Shown piece after piece: positions 1 through 7,525 of a stretch of 43,310 nt of DNA. How positions within the stretch are numbered: the stretch's first letter is position 1; each line of letters begins with the position of its first letter. The DNA comes from Candidatus Taylorbacteria bacterium RIFCSPHIGHO2_01_FULL_46_22b. Lineage in GTDB: Bacteria; Patescibacteriota; Minisyncoccia; Phycocordibacterales; DSPV01. The DNA is taken from the NCBI GenBank assembly GCA_001820875.1, contig MHRF01000013.1:167805-211114 (forward strand). The letters run 5' to 3'. The position numbers were made by a program, and so were the translations under genes. The notes under the pieces were generated by a model. That model worked only from the letters and a program-made list of their open reading frames with translations, made no database searches and had not been told where the DNA came from.

Positions 1-1562
1 CGCAAGAGCGCATACTCCATTGAGTCTACCAAACCCTCAAGACTTGCAGTGACGATGTTGTCGTCCACTCCGACCGTACCCCACTCACGTTTACCGTCAG
101 TGGAAGTAATCAACACACGTGTCTTTGCTGCCGTACCAATTACTCCGTCGAGCATGCGTACCTTATAGTCGGTGAGCGTCACTTCTTTGAGTTGTGGGAA
201 CGATTTGACAAGGGCTGAACGCAAAGCGCCGTCGAGCGCGTGCACTGGTCCGTCGCCTTCCGCAACAGTATGGTGTCTTTCATTCCCCACTCGTACATAC
301 ATGGTTGCTTCACAGATAGGGTCTGTTCCATTTCCACCACGCATCGAGACATGGTACGTCTCAACAACAAACGGTGGATCCGGATTGCCAAACACTACAT
401 GACGAAAGAGTAACGCGAGCGACGCTTCGGCTGCTTCGAATGCATAACCCTCACCTTCGCGTCTCTTCACCAGTTCCGTGATATCACGCGTCTCCGACGC
501 ATCCGATGTAAGTTGCAAACCAAACTCTAAGGCCTTCATCATAATATTGGAGCGACCAGACACGTCGCTGACCAACACACGACGGAAGTTCCCTACAGAT
601 CCCGGATTCACGTGCTCATAACTGCGCGCCACACGATCAATCGCGTGCACATGCATGCCACCCTTGTGCGCAAAAGCACTTTGCCCAACCCACGGCTGAC
701 GCGGATCGTGGCGGACATTAGCGATCTCATCCACGTATTCAGAAATTTCCTTCAACTTCGGTAAGGATTTTTCCGGCACACCACAGAACCCCATCTTCAG
801 TTGTAGTGTTGGGATTACGCTGATGAGATTGCAGTTGCCGGTGCGCTCACCATATCCGTTGATCGTGCCTTGCACCTGTGTCGCACCGACTTCGACGGCG
901 GCAATGGCATTGGCGACGCCGAAACCGCAATCGTTGTGTGTGTGAATGCCTACACGACAGTTCAACTTCCCGACTGCAAAGGTCGTGACCTGCGCGATCT
1001 CTCGAGGTAGTCGACCGCCGTTGGTGTCGCACAGCACGATGCATTCTGCACCCGCCTTTTCGGCAGTCTGCCAAGTGGCAAAGGCATAATCTGGCTGATC
1101 TGCGAACCCGTCGAAACTGTGTTCAGCATCATAGATCACCCGTTTGCCGTGATCTATGAGATACCGGATCGTATCGCTGATCATCGCGAGATTTTCATCC
1201 GGACTCGCGCGAAGAACGTCGGTGACATGCAAAAGCCATGTTTTCCCCACGATAGTGACCACCGGTGTTTCAGCGGCAAGAATCTCCCGTATCAATGGGT
1301 CATCCTCAACCGCGATGCCTTTGCGCCGCGTCATGCTAAACGCCACGATCTGCGCACTCTGCCATTTTTGCTTTGCAGCCTGCCTGAAAAACTCCATGTC
1401 TTTTTGATTGGACCCAGGCCAACCACCTTCAATGTAATGAACTCCGAACACATCAAGCTTCTCGGCAATGCGCAACTTGTCTGCCAGTGAGAAATTGATC
1501 CCTTCTCCCTGTGCACCATCGCGCAAAGTAGTATCGTAGATTTCGACTTGTGTAATCTTCAT
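1..1562 (-). CDS. cimA: Citramalate synthase / 2-isopropylmalate synthase-like (truncated by window start)
   Basis: Own reverse translation: MKITQVEIYDTTLRDGAQGEGINFSLADKLRIAEKLDVFGVHYIEGGWPGSNQKDMEFF...; HMGL-like DTTLRDG..., GIHTHNDCGFGVANAIAAVEVGA. Open to window edge, so missing from the ORF track. Confidence 0.92.
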   Translation of the reverse strand, partial: MKITQVEIYDTTLRDGAQGEGINFSLADKLRIAEKLDVFGVHYIEGGWPGSNQKDMEFFRQAAKQKWQSAQIVAFSMTRRKGIAVEDDPLIREILAAETPVVTIVGKTWLLHVTDVLRASPDENLAMISDTIRYLIDHGKRVIYDAEHSFDGFADQPDYAFATWQTAEKAGAECIVLCDTNGGRLPREIAQVTTFAVGKLNCRVGIHTHNDCGFGVANAIAAVEVGATQVQGTINGYGERTGNCNLISVIPTLQLKMGFCGVPEKSLPKLKEISEYVDEIANVRHDPRQPWVGQSAFAHKGGMHVHAIDRVARSYEHVNPGSVGNFRRVLVSDVSGRSNIMMKALEFGLQLTSDASETRDITELVKRREGEGYAFEAAEASLALLFRHVVFGNPDPPFVVETYHVSMRGGNGTDPICEATMYVRVGNERHHTVAEGDGPVHALDGALRSALVKSFPQLKEVTLTDYKVRMLDGVIGTAAKTRVLITSTDGKREWGTVGVDDNIVTASLEGLVDSMEYALL

Positions 1563-1633
1563 AGGATTTGATTTTCCAAAGAACCGTAGCTTTTCCGTCC
1601 CAAGTGCTATTTTGTCATTCCTCACACGAGGTA

Positions 1634-1663
1634 ACAAAACAGCTCTTCTTGGGTGAAGAGCTG
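1634..1663 (-). terminator. Attenuator terminator hairpin in cimA leader
   Basis: Minus strand CAGCTCTTC-ACCCAA-GAAGAGCTG-TTTTGTT, 9-bp perfect stem and T-rich tail, before cimA. Confidence 0.75.
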
Positions 1664-1688
1664 GCTTGTATCTGAACGAAAGTTTTAT

Positions 1689-1766
1689 TTAGACACGAGC
1701 AAGACCTCCACCGTTTGGGGACGTAATAATAATTGCAGTAATAATGATCTTCTTGCTCATCTGCAT
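1689..1766 (-). CDS. Isoleucine-rich leader peptide MQMSKKIIITAIIITSPNGGGLARV (attenuator of cimA)
   Basis: 26-codon ORF upstream of cimA with two runs of three Ile codons, followed by a terminator hairpin. Confidence 0.8.
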   Translation of the reverse strand: MQMSKKIIITAIIITSPNGGGLARV

Positions 1767-1773
1767 AAATGTA

Positions 1774-1801
1774 ATCCTACCCCTCTGCTAAAAAGATGCA
1801 A
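1774..1801 (-). promoter_or_regulatory. Putative sigma70-like promoter for cimA leader
   Basis: Minus strand TTGCAT-N16-TAGGAT, a few nt before the leader ATG. Confidence 0.4.
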
Positions 1802-1840
1802 GTCCTTCTGCACAGTCTGGCTTATATGGCCGACTTATTG

Positions 1841-1846
1841 TATAAT
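1841..1846 (+). promoter_or_regulatory. -10 element TATAAT; near-leaderless transcript of DUF4446 gene
   Basis: TTGTATAATCTGATTTCCCCTATG; TATAAT ends 12 nt before the ATG at 1859. Confidence 0.5.
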
Positions 1847-1858
1847 CTGATTTCCCCT

Positions 1859-2335
1859 ATGTTGATAGTTCAAACTGATCTCGTTATTGGAGTGGTCTTA
1901 GCTATTGTCGTTATTCTCACGATATGGATTATCCTACTTGAACGCCGGATAAACCGTCTCTTGCGTGGCGGCAAAGCAAAAACTATCGAGGAAGCTCTTT
2001 CGCAGATGGAAAAAGAAGTTCGCGGACTAACAGTGTTTCGATCAGAAGTTGAAACCTATCTACAAACCGTAGAACAACGCCTCAAAAAATCGGTGCAAGG
2101 AATCGGCACGGTGCGCTTCCAAGCGTTCAAAGGAGGCGGGGGTGGTGGAGAACAAAGTTTCTCCAGTGCATTCGTCAACGAACAAGGCGACGGGTTAGTT
2201 ATTTCAAGCATCTATTCAAGAGGGCTCGTTGGTATTTACGGCAAACCTATACAAAAAGGTGTTTCAGTATATGAATTGACCGAGGAGGAAAGAGAAGCGA
2301 TCACGACTGCAATCCGCGAGTCGAAAAAGCAATGA
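1859..2335 (+). CDS. DUF4446-like membrane-anchored protein
   Basis: N-terminal TM, KTIEEAL...VRFQAFKGGGGGGEQSFSSAFVNEQGDGLVISSIYSR, matching the DUF4446 pattern; ORF track start 1796 is probably too long. Confidence 0.75.
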   Translation: MLIVQTDLVIGVVLAIVVILTIWIILLERRINRLLRGGKAKTIEEALSQMEKEVRGLTVFRSEVETYLQTVEQRLKKSVQGIGTVRFQAFKGGGGGGEQSFSSAFVNEQGDGLVISSIYSRGLVGIYGKPIQKGVSVYELTEEEREAITTAIRESKKQ

Positions 2336-2347
2336 GACGTGCAACAC

Positions 2348-3874
2348 ATGAAAAAAGAACAAACTCAAAAAGCAATAGTAAAGCGTGCGCCTGTGGTTAT
2401 TGTCATGGGGCATATTGATCATGGAAAATCCACACTCCTAGATTACATTCGAAAAAGCAACACGGTAGACAAAGAAAAAGGTGGAATCACCCAGCACATT
2501 GGCGCCTACGAGGCGATCTTTACTGATAAAACTTCAACAGAACACCGACTTACCTTTATTGATACCCCTGGACACGCGGCATTCTGTTCGATACGCGAAC
2601 ACGGCAGCAAAGCTGCTGATCTTGCCGTACTAGTGGTTTCTGGCGAAGATGGAGTCAAGCCGCAGACACTCGAGGCGCTCGGCTGCATTAAAGCCGCAAA
2701 GCTCCCCTATCTCGTTGCTATCAATAAAATAGACAGACCGAATGTTGATATTGAACGTATCAAAGCAAATCTCGCCGAACATGAAGTATATCTTGAAGGG
2801 TATGGCGGGGACATTTCATGGGTTGCAATCTCTGCACTGACCGGCAAAGGAATTCCTGAACTTTTGGAGACCCTTGTACTTATGGCAGACATCCAAAATT
2901 TGACTGGAGATCTCTCACAGCCAGCAACTGGCTTCGTCATTGAAGCACATGTTGACCAGAAAAAAGGAGTCATTGCGACGTTGATTATCAAAGAAGGGAC
3001 TCTGCATACAGGGGACATGCTCCTCTCTGGCAAATCATACTCTCCAGTGCGTTCAATCGAAATCTATCCAGCAATACAGACAAAAGAGGCTGTCTGCGGA
3101 CAGCCGGTGCGAATCGCGGGATGGAATGAGCTTCCGGTTGTTGGAGATATATTCACCATTACTGCTTCCCGTTCTGAAGCAGAAAAACAGGTAGCCGCCT
3201 ATGCGCAGAAAATCAAAAGCCTGAAGCAGCAGTCTGCAGTGGCTACGGAGATAGAAGGAGAAGTAGATACAGCAACAATCCCCTTAGTGCTCAAAGCAGA
3301 TACCCTCGGGTCACTGGCCGCAGTCAAACATGAGATTGAAAAAGTAAAAATTGAAAATGTGATCTTCAAAATCCTCTCCAGTACTGTCGGAGCAATTTCT
3401 GAAAACGATATAAAAACCGCGAGTACCAGTAAAAACTCTCTCCTGATTGGATTCAATATAAAAACAGATCAATCTGCAAAAGCATCAGCCGAACGCCTCG
3501 GAATTTCTGTCATGACGTTTGATATCATCTATCGCCTGACCGAATGGCTTACCGAGGAAGCAACAAAACGGCGTCCTAAGAAGGAAATTGAAGAAGAAAC
3601 TGGTCGCATAAAAGTTTTGAAATTATTCAGTGGCGAAAAAGGAAGGTTCGTCATCGGAGGAAAAGTTGAATCCGGAATGATCAAAAGCGGGGCAACTATA
3701 AAAATCCTGCGACGCGATACAGAAATTGGACGGGGAAAAATCAAAGGCCTTCAACACTTGAAAGACAAAGTTGACGAAGTCGGCACCGGAAAAGAATTCG
3801 GCGCAATGATTGAATCCAAAATTGAACCCGCACCCGGAGATCGCTTTGAAGCCTTTGTGGTAACAGTAAAATAA
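2348..3874 (+). CDS. infB: Translation initiation factor IF-2 (short form)
   Basis: VVIVMGHIDHGKSTLLDYIRKSN...GITQHIGAYE...DTPGHAAF...NKIDRP. Confidence 0.95.
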   Translation: MKKEQTQKAIVKRAPVVIVMGHIDHGKSTLLDYIRKSNTVDKEKGGITQHIGAYEAIFTDKTSTEHRLTFIDTPGHAAFCSIREHGSKAADLAVLVVSGEDGVKPQTLEALGCIKAAKLPYLVAINKIDRPNVDIERIKANLAEHEVYLEGYGGDISWVAISALTGKGIPELLETLVLMADIQNLTGDLSQPATGFVIEAHVDQKKGVIATLIIKEGTLHTGDMLLSGKSYSPVRSIEIYPAIQTKEAVCGQPVRIAGWNELPVVGDIFTITASRSEAEKQVAAYAQKIKSLKQQSAVATEIEGEVDTATIPLVLKADTLGSLAAVKHEIEKVKIENVIFKILSSTVGAISENDIKTASTSKNSLLIGFNIKTDQSAKASAERLGISVMTFDIIYRLTEWLTEEATKRRPKKEIEEETGRIKVLKLFSGEKGRFVIGGKVESGMIKSGATIKILRRDTEIGRGKIKGLQHLKDKVDEVGTGKEFGAMIESKIEPAPGDRFEAFVVTVK

Positions 3875-3878
3875 CAGC

Positions 3879-4220
3879 ATGAAAACAGATCATCGAAGCG
3901 AGCGTATACTTTCTCTTATCGCGCGATTTTCTGCAGAGTATATTGCACGCGAAACTGGAGGGCATTCGCTCATCACCGTCACACGAGTCGAGCTGTCAGA
4001 CACCCTGAAGTATGCTACTATCTTTTTTACGGTCTACCCAGAAAGCGAAGAGGAAGCCGCGCTTAAGTTTTTACAGCGCCGCACTAATGATATGCGAGGA
4101 TATATAGATGAGCACGTGCGCATGGCACAAGTTCCTCGACTCAAGTGCGAAATTGATTGGGGAGAAAAAAACCGACAGAAAATAGAAGATATCTCTGCCA
4201 AAGACCAAAAAAGGAAGTAG
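3879..4220 (+). CDS. rbfA: Ribosome-binding factor A
   Basis: Small KH-like protein directly after infB; ISLITVTRVELSDTLKYATIFFTVYP-type motif. Confidence 0.85.
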   Translation: MKTDHRSERILSLIARFSAEYIARETGGHSLITVTRVELSDTLKYATIFFTVYPESEEEAALKFLQRRTNDMRGYIDEHVRMAQVPRLKCEIDWGEKNRQKIEDISAKDQKRK

Positions 4221-4269
4221 GGTTAGATTCCCAAAGCGAGAATCGAATCGTATACTAAAGTACACAGAC

Positions 4270-4341
4270 GGCGTGGTGGCGAAGTGGTAACGCTGCGGTC
4301 TGCAAAACCGCCATGCGCGGGTTCGATTCCCGCCCACGCCT
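4270..4341 (+). tRNA. tRNA-Cys (GCA)
   Basis: Acceptor GGCGTGG/CCACGCC, GGTTCGATTCC T-arm, anticodon GCA. Confidence 0.95.
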
Positions 4342-4462
4342 CAAGGAAGCGTAGCTTCCGTTCGGGAATCGAAGCCCGATTGAGTATTTTTTCGAGTTTG
4401 GAAAACGAAGAAAAAATCCAATTGGGATACTGAATCGGTACGATTCGATTCCCGCCGTGGCC
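4342..4462 (+). ncRNA. tRNA-trailing structured element (Cys copy)
   Basis: Spacer hairpin GGAAGC-GTA-GCTTCC; P1 CGGGAATCGAA (4363-4373)/TTCGATTCCCG (4444-4454); P2 CCCGATTG/CAATTGGG; P4 GAATC-GGTAC-GATTC; ends with second copy of T-arm/acceptor 3' end. Confidence 0.75.
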
Positions 4463-4486
4463 TTCAGGTTAAACCCTGTATAACTT

Positions 4487-4567
4487 GCCCGGGTGGCGTA
4501 ATGGCAGCCGCATCCGACTTAAGATCGGATTCCGTAAGGAGTGTGGGTTCAAGTCCCACCCCGGGCA
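4487..4567 (+). tRNA. tRNA-Leu (UAA)
   Basis: GCCCGGG/CCCGGGC acceptor, long variable arm, anticodon TAA. Confidence 0.95.
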
Positions 4568-4773
4568 TACGAACGACTTTGTTTTCTTATGAGTGACCTG
4601 TAGTCGTAGACTAAGCGATTTAGAAAACAAGAAGTGCCCTTGTGGCGCAAAGCGAATGGGAGCCGTGTTTCCGTGTGGGACTTGAAAACCTTTTGAGCGT
4701 ATTTTCGAGCCTGCGAAGAAAATACCCAAAAGGTGTACTGAATCTGTAAGATTCAAATCCCCTCCTTACAGCG
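4568..4773 (+). ncRNA. tRNA-trailing structured element (Leu-UAA copy)
   Basis: Hairpin TTGTTTTCT/AGAAAACAA, then GGGACTTGAA (antisense of T-arm), 77-nt core shared with the Leu-UAG copy, then TTCAAATCCC. Confidence 0.8.
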
Positions 4774-6265
4774 CCTTCCGCCGATAGTATTCAACCGGTG
4801 CAAAGTCATCAGTCAAAACAGGCAAATCTTTTTCTATAGGCAGACGCCATAACAATTGCAACCGTCTCTGTGTTTCAAAATCTGAACTAATAAAGGTAGG
4901 TACAAAATCGCCTGTAAGCGCGACCAATATAAGATTCTGTGTTTCGTCACTCTTTTTTTCCGAATCCACCTGAAATACATACACGTGCGGGAAAAACTCC
5001 GAGTACGTTGTATATTGAGCGCGTAAAAACATTCCTTGCTCACCGGTAATTGCGGAAATGATATTTACCATCACTATTCCCTTAGGATTGAGCATGTTGT
5101 GTACATGTTGAATCGCTTCACGAGTGGTCAATTGAAATGGAACACTCGAACCGGAATTGAACGCGTCTATAAAGATAGCGTCGTATTTGCCTTCCTCCCT
5201 ATTGAGAAACATTCTCCCATCTTCATGAAATATCGTGAGGCGCGAATTATCCGTAAGTCCAAAATATTCCCGCGCAAGATCGGTCACCCCTGAATCAATC
5301 TCAACTACATCCATAGTGGCTGCGGGAAATTGTTTTAAAAAATCATGCGGATAGGTATATACCGATCCGCCAATTAAAAGCGCGTGATTTGGTTGAGGGA
5401 AAAAGTAATCAACAAGGCGGTAAAACTTAGCGTACTCAAACACCAGATCGTCAGTCCCATCAGTAAATATCGCTGCTTGTGTGCCATACGGATCCATCAT
5501 CAATCCCCGAATCGGTTTACTGGTATATGGATCTTGAGTCTCAAAAATTAACACTCTGCTGTATTCCGTATCGGTATCCACCATGAAAGCATACGCAGTA
5601 GGTGCAAAAAAAAGGTTAAGGGAGAGCAAGATCAAAACAAGAATCGTCGGAAGTAAAAAATGTGCCCGAAAAATTGCCTTTCCCAAAAGCAAAGCGGTAG
5701 CACATACCAGTACGAGAGCAAGTGCTAAAAGTCCAAAAGTTGTACCCCAATACGGTATCAGATAAAAACCCGCAAAAAAAGTTCCGGTAATACTTCCTAT
5801 GGTTGAAAGCGCATACAAATTGCCCGCAGTCTGACCGGCGTGCGCAACGCTCTCCATACGAAGCCGGACCGCATACGGCGTCACCATGCCAAACAACACG
5901 CTCGAAGGCGCAAACAAAATAACCGCAAGCACCAGTGTTTTTATTTCAAGCATCACCGGAAGAGTTGCGGCAATCGCGGAAACGCTGTCTTTCAAGAGAA
6001 GCATGATCGAAACTGTAACTGCCGAACCAAGAATGATGCCTGCAAGAAATTCAATATGGGGCTTGCGATCCGCCAGCCGACCACCTAAAAAATATCCGAG
6101 GCTCAAGCTGGCCAACACCACTCCGATCAGACTTGTCCATGCGTATGTTGATGTACCCACGTATGGAGACATAACGCGCGAACCCAGCAATTCAAACACC
6201 ATCACCGCCGCTCCGCAGATACCTGCTGCCACTTCCAATCTGTATTTTTGTATCAAAGTAATCAT
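4766..6265 (-). CDS. Fused MFS-type membrane protein / spermidine synthase-like
   Basis: Multiple TM helices followed by GGSVYTYPHDFLKQFPAATMDVVEIDSGVTDLAREYFGL spermidine-synthase-like domain. Confidence 0.85.
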   Translation of the reverse strand: MITLIQKYRLEVAAGICGAAVMVFELLGSRVMSPYVGTSTYAWTSLIGVVLASLSLGYFLGGRLADRKPHIEFLAGIILGSAVTVSIMLLLKDSVSAIAATLPVMLEIKTLVLAVILFAPSSVLFGMVTPYAVRLRMESVAHAGQTAGNLYALSTIGSITGTFFAGFYLIPYWGTTFGLLALALVLVCATALLLGKAIFRAHFLLPTILVLILLSLNLFFAPTAYAFMVDTDTEYSRVLIFETQDPYTSKPIRGLMMDPYGTQAAIFTDGTDDLVFEYAKFYRLVDYFFPQPNHALLIGGSVYTYPHDFLKQFPAATMDVVEIDSGVTDLAREYFGLTDNSRLTIFHEDGRMFLNREEGKYDAIFIDAFNSGSSVPFQLTTREAIQHVHNMLNPKGIVMVNIISAITGEQGMFLRAQYTTYSEFFPHVYVFQVDSEKKSDETQNLILVALTGDFVPTFISSDFETQRRLQLLWRLPIEKDLPVLTDDFAPVEYYRRKAL

Positions 6266-6350
6266 TGAGAAAAAATTAAGAATGTTTCGTAGGTAAAAGT
6301 ATAGCATTATTGCGAAGCTATCAAAAAATTGCTACAGTTTCCCAATTAGA

Positions 6351-6423
6351 CCGCCCATAGCTCAGTTGGTAGAGCTGCTCCCTCTTAAGGAGAAGGTCGC
6401 AGGTTCGACTCCTGCTGGGCGGA
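6351..6423 (+). tRNA. tRNA-Lys (CUU)
   Basis: CCGCCCA/TGGGCGG acceptor, AGCTCAGTTGGTAGAGC, anticodon CTT. Confidence 0.9.
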
Positions 6424-6585
6424 TTATGGAGCGGAGCGAGGTAATCCGCCCAGAGCGAGCGAACTGCTTCGCTCGCGTCAGGAGTCGAAAACCTTCTCCA
6501 GATATTTTGGAGTCCGCAGGACGAACAAAATATCGGAAAGGCGTACTGACCCTGTAAGGGTCGAATCTTCTGCTTTGCGGACACA
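6424..6585 (+). ncRNA. tRNA-trailing structured element (Lys copy)
   Basis: Spacer hairpin GCGAGCGAA/TTCGCTCGC; AGGAGTCGAA antisense of T-arm; AACCTTCTCC...GGAAAGG; P4 GACCC-TGTAA-GGGTC; degenerate T-arm copy TCGAATCTTCTGCTTTGCGGA. Confidence 0.75.
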
Positions 6586-6602
6586 GGGACTTTTATAATA
6601 AA

Positions 6603-6684
6603 GCTGGGGTGGCGAAATTGGCAGACGCACTTGCCTTAGGAGCAAGCGGAGCAATCCATGGAGGTTCAAGTCCTCTCCCCAGCA
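6603..6684 (+). tRNA. tRNA-Leu (UAG)
   Basis: GCTGGGG/CCCCAGC acceptor, variable arm, anticodon TAG. Confidence 0.95.
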
Positions 6685-6835
6685 CACGAAGGAAATGAGA
6701 AAGCATAGGAGCGAGCAAATTATTTTGCTCGTGTATGAGGACTTGAAAACCTTTTGAGCGTATTTTCGAGCTTGCGAAGAAAATACCCAAAAGGTGTACT
6801 GAATCTGTAAGATTCAAGTCCTCTCCCCAGCACCA
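6685..6835 (+). ncRNA. tRNA-trailing structured element (Leu-UAG copy)
   Basis: Perfect 11-bp P1 GAGGACTTGAA (6737-6747)/TTCAAGTCCTC (6813-6823); 21-bp direct repeat of tRNA 3' end (6665-6685 and 6813-6833); P3 GTATTTTC/GAAAATAC; P4 GAATC-TGTAA-GATTC. Confidence 0.85.
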
Positions 6836-6853
6836 GAACACAAAACACCCTAT

Positions 6854-6882
6854 TTGACTAGGGTTAAAAAGTATGCTATACT
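6854..6882 (+). promoter_or_regulatory. sigma70-like promoter
   Basis: TTGACT-N17-TATACT upstream of response regulator. Confidence 0.7.
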
Positions 6883-6932
6883 TTATATTGGACCTCGTAG
6901 TTTAACCAACGAGGCAAGGAGGAGTTTGTAAA

Positions 6933-7307
6933 ATGAACATCTTGGTTGTAGACGATATACCCTTGGTCGGACAATTGATCAGGGAGATGCTGGAGGAGTT
7001 GGGAGGTCACAGAGTTACTGTGGCAGAAGGAAAGGAGCATGCGCTCCAAATCCTCGAAGAATCTCACCGAGAGATAGACACCCTCATCACCGACCTGAAC
7101 ATGCCCAAAGGCATTGAAGGCTGGGAGCTCATCCAATTAGTCCGAGTTCGTTGGCCGCATGTCGGATGTGTTCTGATGAGTGGCCGAGTAGAACAAGCAC
7201 TGGAACTTATCGGGGGAAGCGACACTGTTCAAGTGCTCGCAAAACCCGTCAGATTCCAAGACTTTTCAAAAGTGCTCAAACCTCAAATCTCCGAACCGGT
7301 CGCCTGA
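6933..7307 (+). CDS. Stand-alone response-regulator receiver domain protein
   Basis: MNILVVDDIPLVGQLIREMLEELGG...LITDLNMPKG...LAKPVRFQDF. Confidence 0.9.
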   Translation: MNILVVDDIPLVGQLIREMLEELGGHRVTVAEGKEHALQILEESHREIDTLITDLNMPKGIEGWELIQLVRVRWPHVGCVLMSGRVEQALELIGGSDTVQVLAKPVRFQDFSKVLKPQISEPVA

Positions 7308-7319
7308 ACGCGACCAAAG

Positions 7320-7366
7320 CCGCCGCCCGCCGAGTGCTCACGCGCTCCGCGGGCGGCTTTTTTATG
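7320..7366 (+). terminator. Rho-independent terminator
   Basis: GCCGCCCGC...GCGGGCGGCTTTTTT. Confidence 0.8.
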
Positions 7367-7400
7367 CTCAAACTTAGCCCTAAAATCATATATCAAATAC

Positions 7401-7429
7401 TTGACTTTAGGTCAAATAAATGATATTAT
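7401..7429 (+). promoter_or_regulatory. sigma70-like promoter
   Basis: TTGACT-N17-TATTAT. Confidence 0.65.
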
Positions 7430-7525
7430 CCTTCACAGTTTTGAACATTGACGTGTGACTTTGTAATACACCGCCAATACCGAATCACTGAAAGAAAAAC
7501 AAACCATCAAACCAAAAGGAAGTGT

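Noticed and set aside
6685-6835. Group I/II intron or other self-splicing intron in the tRNAs
   Set aside because: All tRNAs are intact and continuous; elements lie after the discriminator base and no intron core motifs were recognised.
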